DNA of 64,000 bases from NCBI RefSeq assembly GCF_022012475.1, contig NZ_JAKLWS010000011.1:62001-126000 (forward strand), written 5' to 3'. This DNA is from Rhodohalobacter sulfatireducens (GTDB lineage: Bacteria > Bacteroidota > Rhodothermia > Balneolales > Balneolaceae). The notes below the pieces were generated by a model. The model was not told where the DNA came from and did no database searches. It saw nothing but the letters and a program-made list of their open reading frames with translations. Position 1 is the stretch's first letter, and every line of letters starts with the position of its first letter. Below are positions 35,808-45,619 of the stretch, in pieces. Both the position numbers and the translations under genes were made by a program.

Positions 35808-37703
35808 ATGAGTGAGAAAGCTCCCATTATTATCAATGATGATCTCTTTTTGAATACGGTATCTTGTCCTCTGAAGTTTATCCATATTACGAACGATTCC
35901 CTGAATCGCGATACCTCAAAACTATATTTCAGGCAGCGAAATAAGTTACACATCCGGGATGCAATATCTTTACGTTTTGAAAATTGCAGGCATACATCCA
36001 ATTCTACAAAAAAAGCGTTCGGTGAGACAACAGAGTTACTGAAGGAAGAAACGGTAGCTATTACCGGTGCGGTTATTCAACAAGATAAGGTTTTGACCCG
36101 AATACCGATTCTGGTTAAGAACGATAAAAAACTGATTATCATCCAGGTACATGGAAAACTTCGCAAACAATCGGAAGGAGATGAAATTCAACCGGGAATA
36201 AAAAAAAGAAGTATTGTTCGATATCTTCTGAAAGCAGCCTATCGGTTGGATGTGTTAAAAAGACAGTTTCCGGATTATGATGTTGATGTCCATCTCTATT
36301 TTCCGAATAAACATTTCAAATCTTCAATAGATCATCTGCACCTATTCGATCAAGCAAGTTTTTTTACCCGAAAAAAAATCAAAAGAGAACTATTAGAGCT
36401 TTTTACAAAAGTCCGTGCCACAAAAGCGGTGGAACAGATTCGGCAACAAATTCCTATTGAGCAGTCTCATCAATACTTTCATAATGAGTCTGTTTCTTCG
36501 GCGATTGAAAAAATAAAATTAATGATCCATCAACCACACGAATTTCGTGGTATTGATCGGCATAAAAGTTGCAAATATTGCGATTTTAGATTGTCAAGAA
36601 ATGAGAGTACTGAAGGTTGCTGGAGGCAATTTTTTTCATCAGAAGATATTAATCACACCGAGAAACATGTTTTTGAGTTGATTGGACATGGGAATAGCGC
36701 AGAATCAGAAAATGGTACCTTTTACCAGGAAGAAGCGGAATTCTCCAGGGGTTTTGATTCTCTCGAGAAGATGCTTCATCAGAACATTGCCACTATTCCG
36801 ATTTTAAATCGAAGAAACCTGCAGATTCTAAAGGCCCGGGACCTGGCTGTTCCAAGTTTATGGATTAAGCAGAGTATGAAGTCAATTAATGATCTGAAAT
36901 ACCCCCTGCATTTCCTGGATTTTGAAGCGGCAACATATGCTATACCTATGAAGAAAGAATCCCGGCCCTATACGCCGGTTTACTTCCAGTTTTCCTGCCA
37001 TACGCTTCATCAATCCGGAAAGATGATTCACACAGAGTGGCTGGACCTTCAGGATAAAACTATTCACCCTCATAGGGAATTTGTTTGCCAACTGGGAAGG
37101 ATTCCGGATATTTTTGAGGGAACAATTATGCAATATTCACCCTTTGAGAAGCAGGGTGTAAATCGATTGATTGCGGATTTCAAGCGTGAGCAAAAAAAAT
37201 ATAAGAAGGAGCTTGAAATTCTTGAGAAGATCCGAACGTCAAGAACTGACAAGTATGAACATCGTTTTTTTGATGTAAGCAGAATTATTCGAGACTACTA
37301 TTTTAATGAATATCTAAAAGACAGCCTAGGTTTGAAACAGGTTTTGCAAAGCATTTTAAAATGGGAACAGTCTTCGGAGTTCTCAGACTTCTTTGATAGC
37401 CAGGTAAATGATGTATTGTTTGGTGAGAAAGGAGAAGAAAAAGGAAGCAAAACTTTTGATCCGTATAAGAATGTGAAAGATTCCGATTTTTCAATTTCGG
37501 ATGGATCTGACGCAATGAATGCATGGCTTTCCTACAAAAACGGTTTGATGACTGATGAAGAGAAAAGTGCTGTCCCCGAAGTACTTAAAAAATATTGCAC
37601 TCTGGATTCATATGCCCTCTTCATTATTTTCAAGCACATTAAACGGTTTACGGGTCTTCTGGACAGTGAAGATTATATCCTATTAAACAGAAATAATCGT
37701 TAA
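35808..37703 (+). CDS. DUF2779 protein: Cas4/RecB-like Fe-S region fused to DEDDy exonuclease-like domain
   Basis: 631 residues. The N-terminal half resembles Cas4/RecB nucleases: four cysteines are spaced C20, C255-x2-C258-x12-C271, the pattern of an iron-sulfur cluster closing the nuclease fold. However, where active members have D and E-x-K residues, this protein reads RIPIL and IIQVHGK, so the catalytic site looks lost. The C-terminal half is the DUF2779 domain: LDFEA (DxE), a conserved Asp in FFDVSRIIRDYY and YCTLDSYA (YxxxD) match a DEDDy 3'-5' exonuclease. I infer a DNA or RNA processing enzyme with a structural N-terminal module. It follows murB by two bases. Confidence 0.75.
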   Translation: MSEKAPIIINDDLFLNTVSCPLKFIHITNDSLNRDTSKLYFRQRNKLHIRDAISLRFENCRHTSNSTKKAFGETTELLKEETVAITGAVIQQDKVLTRIPILVKNDKKLIIIQVHGKLRKQSEGDEIQPGIKKRSIVRYLLKAAYRLDVLKRQFPDYDVDVHLYFPNKHFKSSIDHLHLFDQASFFTRKKIKRELLELFTKVRATKAVEQIRQQIPIEQSHQYFHNESVSSAIEKIKLMIHQPHEFRGIDRHKSCKYCDFRLSRNESTEGCWRQFFSSEDINHTEKHVFELIGHGNSAESENGTFYQEEAEFSRGFDSLEKMLHQNIATIPILNRRNLQILKARDLAVPSLWIKQSMKSINDLKYPLHFLDFEAATYAIPMKKESRPYTPVYFQFSCHTLHQSGKMIHTEWLDLQDKTIHPHREFVCQLGRIPDIFEGTIMQYSPFEKQGVNRLIADFKREQKKYKKELEILEKIRTSRTDKYEHRFFDVSRIIRDYYFNEYLKDSLGLKQVLQSILKWEQSSEFSDFFDSQVNDVLFGEKGEEKGSKTFDPYKNVKDSDFSISDGSDAMNAWLSYKNGLMTDEEKSAVPEVLKKYCTLDSYALFIIFKHIKRFTGLLDSEDYILLNRNNR

Positions 37704-37750
37704 AGTTGCATGAAAATCTTACCTTTTAAACACACTTAAATTATTTGGAT

Positions 37751-39241
37751 ATGCGTACTCTAACATCCTATCTGCTGATATTTTTCTCAGTTTTTATTTT
37801 TTCGAATTCCTGCACTGTTCAAAAAAGTCCCGTGAGTGGAAATAAACGGGCTTATGCATATTCGTGGGAGGAAGAAGTTCAAATTGGCAAGGACGTGGAC
37901 AATCAAATTATTGCCCAATATGGACTTTACCAGGATGAAAACTTGAGTGAATATGTGAAGAACCTCAGTGAGGAAATCCTGGCAAACAGCCATATGAGAC
38001 GTGAGGATACTCCCCAGAAATACAGCGAAACAGAGTTTACATTTAGAGTACTAGACAGTCCTGTAGTGAATGCTTTTGCTCTGCCCGGCGGGTATGTGTA
38101 TGTAACCCGCGGACTGATTGCTCACCTCGAAAACGAGGCTCAACTCGCCGTAGTTATAGGCCACGAAATCGGGCATGTAGCGGCAAGACATGCCTCACAA
38201 CGCGGTCTCACACAAACAATTGGACAGGTTGTGGCTGTGGGCGGCGCAATTCTTGGCCAAGAATTTTTAGGGATGTCCGGAGAGAATCTACTGGCATTAA
38301 GCAGCCAGGCGGCACAGTTACTTTTCTTGAGTTACAGTCGCGAAAATGAACGCGAATCCGATGAGCTTGGTGTTGAGTATGCCGCAAAAACTGGTTATGC
38401 GGCAGCTGAAGGTGCTGAATTTTTTAATAGCCTTAAACGAATATCAGAGAATTCCAATCAATCACTGCCAACATTTCTCTCTTCTCACCCCGACCCGGGA
38501 GAACGAGAACAGACCATTCCAAGAAAAGCTGAACAGTGGGCTGAAGAAGGTTATGAACAGACCATTTATGATGCTGAAGAATATATGAGTCAACTCAATG
38601 GAATCGTTTATGGTAATAATCCGCGGCAGGGTTTTTCTGAAGATGGTATGTTTTACCATCCTGATTTAGAGTTTCAATTTCCAGTACCGGAAAGCTGGCA
38701 GGTGATCAACCAGGCACAACAGGTTGCATTGGTTAGCCCGGAACAAAATGCCGTGATGATTTTCCAGATCGATTCCGAAGCATCAAATCCGGAGCAAGCT
38801 GTCAGAAATTTCTTGTCGAATAACGAATTACAGGCTGAAACTCAGCGGTCTACACAAAGTAGCGGACAATGGAACGCATATGTTGCAAATACTACGGCAC
38901 AAGGAGAGCAGCAAGATTTAGGTGTTTATGTGTATGCGGTGGAGTTTGGCGGCAATATTTACAGGTTTATTAACTACAGCTCTGCGGATCAATATTCTAC
39001 ATTTGAACCTGATTTTGAGGAAACAACTACAGAATTTGATCGCCTTACAGATCAGCAGATATTGAACATCAATCCGGTCCGGCTCAGCGTCATACAGACA
39101 GATAGAAGGGCACGGTTTAGTGATCTTCTGCCGAGTTCACTTCCAATGGATATCCAGCCGGAGGAAATTGCCATTTTGAACCAGGTTCAACTGGATGAGA
39201 TGATTGAAGCCGGCACCACGATAAAAATTCCAACTCAATAA
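37751..39241 (+). CDS. M48 family metalloprotease, lipoprotein
   Basis: 496 residues from the ATG at 37751. The N-terminus [20 protein letters not shown] is followed by Cys21, a lipobox-type signal. The zinc motif HEIGH lies at 138-142 and the third ligand in [12 protein letters not shown]. The peptidase domain ends near residue 270; the remainder is an additional domain with beta-rich segments and a final IKIPTQ. Such BepA/YcaL-like proteases act in the periplasm on misassembled outer-membrane proteins. The C-terminal half contains no TPR repeats, unlike BepA. A TTG two codons upstream is an alternative start. Confidence 0.88.
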   Translation: MRTLTSYLLIFFSVFIFSNSCTVQKSPVSGNKRAYAYSWEEEVQIGKDVDNQIIAQYGLYQDENLSEYVKNLSEEILANSHMRREDTPQKYSETEFTFRVLDSPVVNAFALPGGYVYVTRGLIAHLENEAQLAVVIGHEIGHVAARHASQRGLTQTIGQVVAVGGAILGQEFLGMSGENLLALSSQAAQLLFLSYSRENERESDELGVEYAAKTGYAAAEGAEFFNSLKRISENSNQSLPTFLSSHPDPGEREQTIPRKAEQWAEEGYEQTIYDAEEYMSQLNGIVYGNNPRQGFSEDGMFYHPDLEFQFPVPESWQVINQAQQVALVSPEQNAVMIFQIDSEASNPEQAVRNFLSNNELQAETQRSTQSSGQWNAYVANTTAQGEQQDLGVYVYAVEFGGNIYRFINYSSADQYSTFEPDFEETTTEFDRLTDQQILNINPVRLSVIQTDRRARFSDLLPSSLPMDIQPEEIAILNQVQLDEMIEAGTTIKIPTQ

Positions 39242-39251
39242 AGATTATTTC

Positions 39252-40547
39252 ATGATAGACAGATATTCCCGAGAGGAAATGACCAACATATGGACCGAAC
39301 AAAACCAATTCCAGGCATGGCTTGATGTTGAACTTGCTGCTTGCTGGGCGTGGAGTCAGTTGGGTAAAATTCCCTCCGAAGATGTTGACAAACTTTACGA
39401 TAATGCAACATTCGATGTCGACAGAATCAAAGAGATTGAGAAGGAGACCCGGCATGATGTGGTTGCGTTTACTCGAACCGTTTCAGAGAGTCTCGGGGAT
39501 GAAAAAAAATGGGTTCATTACGGCCTCACCTCAACTGATGTGGTAGACACGGCCAACGGCTATAGGCTCAAACAGGCCAACGAGATATTAAGAAAAGGGC
39601 TGGACCGATTTTGTGAAGCTCTCGCTGAAAAGGCTCAAGAACATAAATTAACGGTGATGATGGGGCGAACTCATGGTGTTCATGCAGAACCCACAACATT
39701 TGGATTGAAGTGTGCACTTTGGTATGCAGAGATGCAGCGAAACCTCGATCGATTTCAGAGAGCAGCCAAAGATGTAGAGTTTGGAAAGCTTTCAGGTGCA
39801 GTTGGAACCTTTGCACATATCCCGCCAAAAGTGGAAGCACTAACATGCGAGAGGCTTGGTATCCAGCCGGCGCCCGTTTCAACTCAAACCCTGCAGCGAG
39901 ACCGGCACGCATATTACCTGGCAACCCTGGCTGTGATTGGTTCAACCCTCGAGAAGATCGCAGTTGAAATACGTCACTTGCAAAGAACCGAACTTCGGGA
40001 GGCGGAAGAGTTTTTCAGTAAAGGACAAAAGGGATCATCTGCTATGCCTCATAAACGAAATCCCATCAGTTCGGAGAATATTTCAGGATGTGCGAGAGTG
40101 CTCCGTGGATATATGGTTTCCTCTTATGAAAATATTCCACTGTGGCATGAAAGAGACATTTCTCATTCGTCCGTTGAACGAATTATTCTTCCCGATGCAA
40201 CCATTTTATTGGATTACATGCTCCACCGTTTTTCCGGGGTGGTAGAAAAACTGATGGTCTATCCTGAAAACATGAAAGATAACATGCAGAAAACGCATGG
40301 TCTGGTTTTCTCGCAGCGATTATTATTGATGCTGGTTGAAAAGGGGCTATCGCGTGAAGTTGCTTACGATACCGTTCAGCCGCTGGCTATGAAAGCCTGG
40401 GAAGAAAAGCGAGCATTTCGCGAACTGGTTGAAGCAGATTCCACCATTCAGGAGAATCTATCTCCGGAAGAAATTGAGAATGCTTTCGATCTCAGTTATC
40501 ACACAAGAAGAGTAGATGAGATTTTTGAGAGAGCTGGTTTGGAATAG
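39252..40547 (+). CDS. purB: Adenylosuccinate lyase
   Basis: 431 residues. The fumarase/aspartase superfamily signature [12 protein letters not shown] is intact, with [21 protein letters not shown] and [10 protein letters not shown] regions holding the catalytic histidines. It cleaves SAICAR and adenylosuccinate, releasing fumarate, in purine synthesis. It starts 10 bases after the protease gene. A repeat-rich stretch of about 200 bases separates it from the convergent fur gene. Confidence 0.96.
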   Translation: MIDRYSREEMTNIWTEQNQFQAWLDVELAACWAWSQLGKIPSEDVDKLYDNATFDVDRIKEIEKETRHDVVAFTRTVSESLGDEKKWVHYGLTSTDVVDTANGYRLKQANEILRKGLDRFCEALAEKAQEHKLTVMMGRTHGVHAEPTTFGLKCALWYAEMQRNLDRFQRAAKDVEFGKLSGAVGTFAHIPPKVEALTCERLGIQPAPVSTQTLQRDRHAYYLATLAVIGSTLEKIAVEIRHLQRTELREAEEFFSKGQKGSSAMPHKRNPISSENISGCARVLRGYMVSSYENIPLWHERDISHSSVERIILPDATILLDYMLHRFSGVVEKLMVYPENMKDNMQKTHGLVFSQRLLLMLVEKGLSREVAYDTVQPLAMKAWEEKRAFRELVEADSTIQENLSPEEIENAFDLSYHTRRVDEIFERAGLE

Positions 40548-40597
40548 CCACGAATACAGAAAAATACAAAGAAGTTTTCTCGAATCATGCAGAATTT

Positions 40598-40618
40598 TCC
40601 CAAAGGGATCTCTTTGGG
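40598..40618. terminator. Hairpin after purB
   Basis: CCCAAAG, loop GGATCT, CTTTGGG: a perfect 7-bp stem about 50 bases after the purB stop, within the purB-fur convergent gap. A clear T run is lacking, so its termination role is only likely. Confidence 0.5.
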
Positions 40619-40666
40619 GGATTCAGCATCTTCATAATTGAATCGCGTTCGGGAATTTTGAATCAA

Positions 40667-40697
40667 GCCTGCCTACGCTAAAGCTTCAGCAGGCAGG
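40667..40697. repeat. Extragenic palindromic repeat, GCCTGCC...GGCAGG type (copy 1)
   Basis: CCTGCCT (40668-40674) pairs with AGGCAGG (40691-40697), and inside GCT pairs with AGC. The same pattern with the shared core AAGCTT recurs at 44816-44848, so this is a small dispersed repeat family. It lies between the convergent purB and fur genes. Confidence 0.7.
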
Positions 40698-40752
40698 TTC
40701 AGAACGACATTCTTTATATAATTTTTGTGTTTTCGTGCTTACTGGCGAAAAA

Positions 40753-41268
40753 TTAAGCCTCTTTTTTCTCCTTCATCGATTTGATTTTGTCACCGCTTTC
40801 TCGCCTTTTTTCACAGGCTTCGCGGTCGTTACATCTTCCAAATAGATGCAGAGTATGGCCTTCGACTTCAAAATCATGGATTTTTTCCATCAGGTTTTGA
40901 ATTTCCAGAATTCTTGGATCGCAAAATTCAATCACCACACCGCACTCCTTGCATATCATGTGATCGTGCTGCTGGTATGCATACGATCGCTCATAATAGT
41001 ACTGGTTTTTGCCAAACTGCTGCCGTTGTACGAGTCCGCACTCAATTAGAAGGTCGAGTGTGTTGTACACCGTAGCACGTGATACGCGAGTTCCGGCATT
41101 CTTCATGTTGAAAAAAATATCATCGGCATCGAAATGGCCGTCTGAACGATAAATCTCTTCCAGAACCATGAAACGTTCGGGTGTTTGTCTTTGATTTCGT
41201 TCCTTTAAATATGTTCTGAAAATTTGCTTAACCAGTTGTACGGTTTCTTCTTGTGCTTGGTGTGCCAT
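40753..41268 (-). CDS. Fur family metal-responsive transcriptional regulator
   Basis: 171 residues. A winged-helix domain (about 10-90; RVSRATVYNTLDLLIECGLV is the recognition region) is followed by a dimerisation domain with structural zinc cysteines C106-x2-C109 and C146-x5-C152, and metal-site His residues in QQHDHMI. Fur proteins repress metal uptake or peroxide genes. Fur, Zur and PerR cannot be separated by eye. The C-terminal 20 residues are Lys/Glu-rich, an extension beyond the fold. It is transcribed divergently from the acyl-CoA ligase gene, with 156 bases between them. Confidence 0.9.
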   Translation of the reverse strand: MAHQAQEETVQLVKQIFRTYLKERNQRQTPERFMVLEEIYRSDGHFDADDIFFNMKNAGTRVSRATVYNTLDLLIECGLVQRQQFGKNQYYYERSYAYQQHDHMICKECGVVIEFCDPRILEIQNLMEKIHDFEVEGHTLHLFGRCNDREACEKRRESGDKIKSMKEKKEA

Positions 41269-41424
41269 TGGTAACGGATTAAATTATGAAACTTAAGATA
41301 GACTGAACGAATTTAAAGGAATGTTCTTACAAAAATTATTTACTTACGTTTACAATAGTATATTAAAAATGCTTGAAAATTTTATCTTATTTATAATCTA
41401 CCATTTTAAACGAATCTGATTAAC

Positions 41425-43305
41425 ATGCCTACTCTCGTTGCATTTGAGACTTTAACTGAACTTTATCTTAATCTTGCAAAAAAATACGAAAATTCTGATA
41501 AAACAGCTTTTGCATATAAACCCTCTCCCAACGGTGAATACAAGACTGTAACTTGGGATACTGTAAAACAAGACGTTACAGCAATTGCCAGTTATCTGCT
41601 GGAACGAGGAGTGGAAAAAGAGGATCGGGTGGCGATTCTCAGCGAGAACAGGTATGAATGGATGGTTGTAGATCTTGCTATCCAAATGGTAGGGGCTATT
41701 AATGTTTCATTGTACACAACACTACCGCCAAATCAGTGCAAGTATATTCTCAAAGATTCAGAATCAAAGATCTTTTTTGTTTCAACAGGTATTCAACTGA
41801 AAAAGGCGGTTAAAGTCTTTGACAACTGTCCGGATTTAGAAACAATTATTGCCTTCGACGAACCCAAAGTGAAGAAATATTTGGAGGGCGACCAGGTAAA
41901 ACTATTTGATACCATTTGTGCGGCCGGCATGAAGGCAGAAACAAAATTTCAGCATGCGTTAAAAAAACGGGTTAAAAACATAAAACCTGAAGATGTTGCA
42001 ACCCTGATCTACACTTCGGGTACTACCGGTAAACCTAAAGGGGCAATGTTAACTCATCGCAATATCGTCAGTAATATTAAAGCGGCTCACGATGCTATAA
42101 ATATTAACGAAAGCGACCGGTGTCTCTCGTTTTTACCGCTCTGCCACTCTTTTGAGCGAACTGCTGGTTATTATGCAATGATTGCCGGGGGAGCTGAAAT
42201 CTACTATGCCGAGAGTGTGGATACGGTAGCACGGAATATGACGGAAGCCCATCCTACCATCGTTGTTAGTGTACCAAGATTATTTGAAAAGATATTCAAC
42301 CTGGTGAACAAGAATGTGAAAGAGGGTAGCGCTATACAGCAATCGATCTTTTCCTGGGCTCTGAATGTGGGGAAACAATATTGGAATGGGAAACGGGGGT
42401 TGACTTCTGTTCAGAAAAAAATTGCCGACAAACTTGTGTTCGATAAGCTCAAAGAGCGTACAGGTGGACGCATACGGTTTTTTGTGTCAGGAGGCGCAGC
42501 ATTACCTCCGGAGATCGGGATATTTTTTATGGCGGCCGGACTAAATATAATTGAGGGATACGGACTTACGGAGACGTCACCCGTGATGTGTTGCAATCCT
42601 TATGGGGATGAGGTTATCGGAACAGTTGGGCAGGTAATAAATGGGGTAACAGTTGGCATTCAAAGCCTGGAGGACAACCGCATTCTAGCCCAGGTTAGCG
42701 GTGAAGATTATCCGACAAATGTAACCTGTGAGGCCGGCGAGATTTTAAATCGAGGCCCAAACACCATGAAAGGTTATTGGAAAAACGAGGAAGCTACTCG
42801 TGAGATGATCGACGAAGACGGGTGGCTCCATACCGGTGATGTAGGGCGATTTGTAAACGGCCGGTTAAAAATAACGGATCGGATCAAACATATGATTGTA
42901 AATGCCGGTGGAAAGAATATATATCCCGGACCGATTGAGGATATGTTCAAAACCAGTCCGTGGATTGACCAACTGGTTGTAGTTGGTGAGAGGAAAACGT
43001 TTATGGCAGCATTGATTGTCCCAGATTTTGAATCTCTTGAGAAATATGCCAACCAGGAGAACATTAAATATTCAAACCTTAATGAACTGCTTCAAAAAGA
43101 GTTCATCCAAAATATCTACAACAAAGAGATCCGAACCTTTTCAAAAGAGCTGGCATCACACGAAAAAATCAGAGATTTCCGATTGGTTTCTAATGAGTTT
43201 ACGGTGGAAACCGGGGAACTCACACCCACACTTAAGGTGAAACGCCGAATTATCGAGGAGAAATATAAACACCTGATTGATGATATCTTTTCGAATGAGA
43301 ACTAA
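41425..43305 (+). CDS. Long-chain fatty-acid-CoA ligase (AMP-forming)
   Basis: 626 residues, ANL superfamily. The AMP-binding motif YTSGTTGKPKG, the EGYGLTETSPV motif, TGDVG and the C-terminal catalytic-lysine region (LTPTLKVKRRII) are all present. It activates fatty acids to acyl-CoA at the inner membrane. It is of the FadD15 type common in Bacteroidota. It could also be the CoA ligase of another acid, but not phenylacetate-CoA ligase, which has a different sequence and is shorter. Confidence 0.92.
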   Translation: MPTLVAFETLTELYLNLAKKYENSDKTAFAYKPSPNGEYKTVTWDTVKQDVTAIASYLLERGVEKEDRVAILSENRYEWMVVDLAIQMVGAINVSLYTTLPPNQCKYILKDSESKIFFVSTGIQLKKAVKVFDNCPDLETIIAFDEPKVKKYLEGDQVKLFDTICAAGMKAETKFQHALKKRVKNIKPEDVATLIYTSGTTGKPKGAMLTHRNIVSNIKAAHDAININESDRCLSFLPLCHSFERTAGYYAMIAGGAEIYYAESVDTVARNMTEAHPTIVVSVPRLFEKIFNLVNKNVKEGSAIQQSIFSWALNVGKQYWNGKRGLTSVQKKIADKLVFDKLKERTGGRIRFFVSGGAALPPEIGIFFMAAGLNIIEGYGLTETSPVMCCNPYGDEVIGTVGQVINGVTVGIQSLEDNRILAQVSGEDYPTNVTCEAGEILNRGPNTMKGYWKNEEATREMIDEDGWLHTGDVGRFVNGRLKITDRIKHMIVNAGGKNIYPGPIEDMFKTSPWIDQLVVVGERKTFMAALIVPDFESLEKYANQENIKYSNLNELLQKEFIQNIYNKEIRTFSKELASHEKIRDFRLVSNEFTVETGELTPTLKVKRRIIEEKYKHLIDDIFSNEN

Positions 43306-43322
43306 CGTTCATCAAAGACCTA

Positions 43323-43703
43323 TTACTCTGCTTGTTTCTTTCGTGCGTCCACAAAAGATTTGATACCGGCAATCAAGAAAATGATACAGATTACGGCCAT
43401 TATGGATTGACTCACTGCTGCTGACATTCGTTCGGGCATGGTTCCCGCAAGAGCACCAAAAACCGATATTAAACCACTAAAAGAACCCCCTAAACCAAGA
43501 AGTGCCAACAAAAGTGCAGCATGCATGGTGTGCTTTCGCATCGATTCACTTCTAGTTCCCCAGAAGCCGAGTCCCGCAAATACAATCCCGAAAAAGGCGG
43601 GGATCAGAGCAGTGACGCTTGCAAAATCTGTGAGGATGTAGGACAGAATTCCAAGAATTGTTAACAGGATTCCAATATTGATTGACATTTTTGGTATGCT
43701 CAT
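43323..43703 (-). CDS. Small four-TM membrane protein, uncharacterised
   Basis: 126 residues with four hydrophobic segments (about 8-26, 32-48, 62-84 and 96-115) and a basic C-terminus ending DARKKQAE. No motif is recognisable. It follows the DUF1499 gene by four bases on the minus strand and is convergent with the acyl-CoA ligase gene. A second Met at residue 6 (43688) is an alternative start. The function is unknown; adjacency to DUF1499 suggests an envelope role. Confidence 0.7.
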   Translation of the reverse strand: MSIPKMSINIGILLTILGILSYILTDFASVTALIPAFFGIVFAGLGFWGTRSESMRKHTMHAALLLALLGLGGSFSGLISVFGALAGTMPERMSAAVSQSIMAVICIIFLIAGIKSFVDARKKQAE

Positions 43704-43707
43704 AACT

Positions 43708-44115
43708 TTAAGAAATTTGTTGTTTGATTGTTGTTAATATACGTTTAATACGCCGTCTGTTTACTCCCAGGTCACTCTCGCCAACCCGGCTTGAACTCTT
43801 AATGTGAAGGATACTTTTCTCGTGATCAACCGGTTTGACAGCTATTTCCACATCATCTTTAAATCCAAATATTGGAATACGAAATACGGCATCTATTTGA
43901 AGGGATTGTGAATTTGTATTTATTTCATAAGGTTCAATCCGATTTATCGCTGAAGAAACGATCTCAAATAGATCCTCCGCTTTTTCATTAAATTCTACAG
44001 AATCAAAGGTGCAATTGGGAGAATCAGGACAAGGTTCGAAGGGTGAAGTGTCGGCGGCTTGATTAAAATCGTCAGGTTTAGAACCAAAAAAATAGGTGAT
44101 GATAGATTGAAGCAA
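43708..44115 (-). CDS. DUF1499 domain protein
   Basis: 135 residues. Family landmarks are PCPDSPNCTFDSV near the N-terminus and SSSRVGESDLGVNRRRIKRI near the C-terminus. The first residues (MLQSIITYFFG) are weakly hydrophobic. DUF1499 proteins are usually envelope-associated and of unknown function. It lies between the LOG gene and the small membrane protein gene, all on the minus strand with short gaps. Confidence 0.85.
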   Translation of the reverse strand: MLQSIITYFFGSKPDDFNQAADTSPFEPCPDSPNCTFDSVEFNEKAEDLFEIVSSAINRIEPYEINTNSQSLQIDAVFRIPIFGFKDDVEIAVKPVDHEKSILHIKSSSRVGESDLGVNRRRIKRILTTIKQQIS

Positions 44116-44142
44116 TGGTCAACAGTTTATTCCTAAAAATAA

Positions 44143-44688
44143 TCACATTTTGTTTACTGATTCACAAAACCTCAAACATTCCTCAAGCGTTTCAGCTACT
44201 TGTAAAATTTTCCTGTTTTTGGGCCTGATGAAGCCAACTTCAACCGCATGATCGATCATGTTTATAAGTGAATCGAAGTAGCCATTAAAATTATAGACAA
44301 CAACAGGTTTGTTGATAAGGCCAATTTGATTCCATGTAATGATCTCAAACAGCTCCTCAAGAGTACCAAAACCACCGGGCAGTGCAATAAAAGCCTCGGC
44401 ACGATCAGCCATTATTGACTTACGCTGATGCATACCATCCACGGCGATAAGTTTGGTGATTCCCTGGTGAGCAACCTCTTTTTGAAATAGATTTTTGGGG
44501 ATCACACCAACCACTTCACCGCCGTTTTGCATTACAGAATCAGCCAAAATCCCCATGATGCCACGGGAAGCTCCGCCATAGACAAGATTGTGTTCTCTTT
44601 GGCACATCAGCTCTCCCAATTTTGTGGCTTCTTCTTCGATCGCAGGGTCTTTCCCGGAAGAAGAGCCGCAGTAAACGCAAATGTTCAT
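44143..44688 (-). CDS. LOG family protein (TIGR00730 Rossmann fold)
   Basis: 181 residues with N-terminal CVYCGSSSG, central YGGASRGIMG and the LOG signature PGGFGTLEELFE. Such proteins act as nucleoside 5'-monophosphate phosphoribohydrolases (LOG, YgdH/PpnN-like short form), releasing base and ribose-5-phosphate. The exact nucleotide substrate cannot be read from sequence. It begins a minus-strand group with the DUF1499 gene, and a repeat-containing gap of 184 bases precedes it. Confidence 0.9.
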   Translation of the reverse strand: MNICVYCGSSSGKDPAIEEEATKLGELMCQREHNLVYGGASRGIMGILADSVMQNGGEVVGVIPKNLFQKEVAHQGITKLIAVDGMHQRKSIMADRAEAFIALPGGFGTLEELFEIITWNQIGLINKPVVVYNFNGYFDSLINMIDHAVEVGFIRPKNRKILQVAETLEECLRFCESVNKM

Positions 44689-44815
44689 ATTTTGAAAAAG
44701 TTTTCGTCAGATCGGGCGCACTCTGAGCGCAACGAAGTGAAGCCGAAGAGGGAGTCGAAATGTCGCATATTGCCAAAGAATAGTTCTCGACTTTATTCCA
44801 TTCGCGTTCCGTTGC

Positions 44816-44848
44816 GCTTGCCTGTGCTCAAGCTTTTGAAGGCAGGCT
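44816..44848. repeat. Extragenic palindromic repeat, GCTTGCC...GGCAGG type (copy 2)
   Basis: GCTTGCCTGTGCTCAAGCTT followed by TTGAAGGCAGGC. It aligns with the hairpin at 40667-40697 at most positions, including GCT, AAGCTT and GGCAGG. It lies upstream of the LOG gene. The stretch just left of it (44720-44760) contains a CTCTGAGCGCAACGAAG segment of the type often seen in Bacteroidota extragenic repeats. Confidence 0.65.
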
Positions 44849-44872
44849 CGAAGTGACGGGTTAGAAATCAAT

Positions 44873-45538
44873 TTATAATCCCCACCAGGAAAATACCATC
44901 CAGCTTTCGGCAGAATCTGCATATTGAGAAACCAACTCACGATTCATTTCAGGTACTTGTTGTTCCATCTCGGACTGTTGTTGTTCGAACTGCTCAAGGT
45001 TCATATTGTTAAAATTACCCTCGCTGGCAGCCTCAGCTATTTGGTCGATGTTGTAAGAAAACAGCTCCATACCCAGTGCACTGTAGAAAGATTGCTGAAC
45101 ATACCGATATTCCTGTAGAGAGAAATCGTGATCATTCAGTGCATCCACCTGGATCTGTTTGGCATCTGAATAGAGGTTGATAATATCTCCCCAGGCACTC
45201 ATGATAGCAGTTAAACCGGGTTCCTGGTTCTGATTTTGAAGCTCCTGTTCAAGCTCTTCATACTTCTGCTGAAACTCATTCAAACGTTCCTCAACTCCAC
45301 TCTGAATCTGCTTCTGAACAGCTACAAAACGTTCTACCTGTTCTTCGGTCATTGCATTGTCAGCCGGTGGCTCATACGTCGACTGATTATCAATTCTATT
45401 ATTTGTTTCGTGTATCTCCTGGAGTGATTCCACGCTTCCCATCACCGGTTTGTAGATATAGTTGTAGGTCAAAAACCCACCGCCAATCAGTATTAAAAGG
45501 CCAACTCCCAAACATCCAAGTGCTATTTTCTTTCCCAT
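44873..45538 (-). CDS. Membrane-anchored helical protein, uncharacterised
   Basis: 221 residues. One N-terminal hydrophobic segment (about 5-28, with the Gly-rich stretch LILIGGG) anchors or exports the protein. The remainder is helical and acidic with a Gln/Glu-rich coiled coil (about 70-105: VERFVAVQKQIQSGVEERLN and following) and another Gln/Glu-rich stretch near 180-195. It ends SWWGL, with aromatic residues at the very end. I do not recognise the family. It stands alone between repeat-containing gaps, and no neighbour hints at function. Confidence 0.75.
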   Translation of the reverse strand: MGKKIALGCLGVGLLILIGGGFLTYNYIYKPVMGSVESLQEIHETNNRIDNQSTYEPPADNAMTEEQVERFVAVQKQIQSGVEERLNEFQQKYEELEQELQNQNQEPGLTAIMSAWGDIINLYSDAKQIQVDALNDHDFSLQEYRYVQQSFYSALGMELFSYNIDQIAEAASEGNFNNMNLEQFEQQQSEMEQQVPEMNRELVSQYADSAESWMVFSWWGL

Positions 45539-45619
45539 AGTAGATTACATTTGTTTATTTATTGTGAATGTGTAATGTCCCCTGTAAACCTGTCAGTTTG
45601 CTTTTAGATAATAGCTAAA

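Noticed and set aside
35808-37703. Phage-defence island around the DUF2779 nuclease-like gene
   Set aside because: Neighbours are housekeeping genes (ssb, gldE, murB, protease, purB), with no other defence gene.
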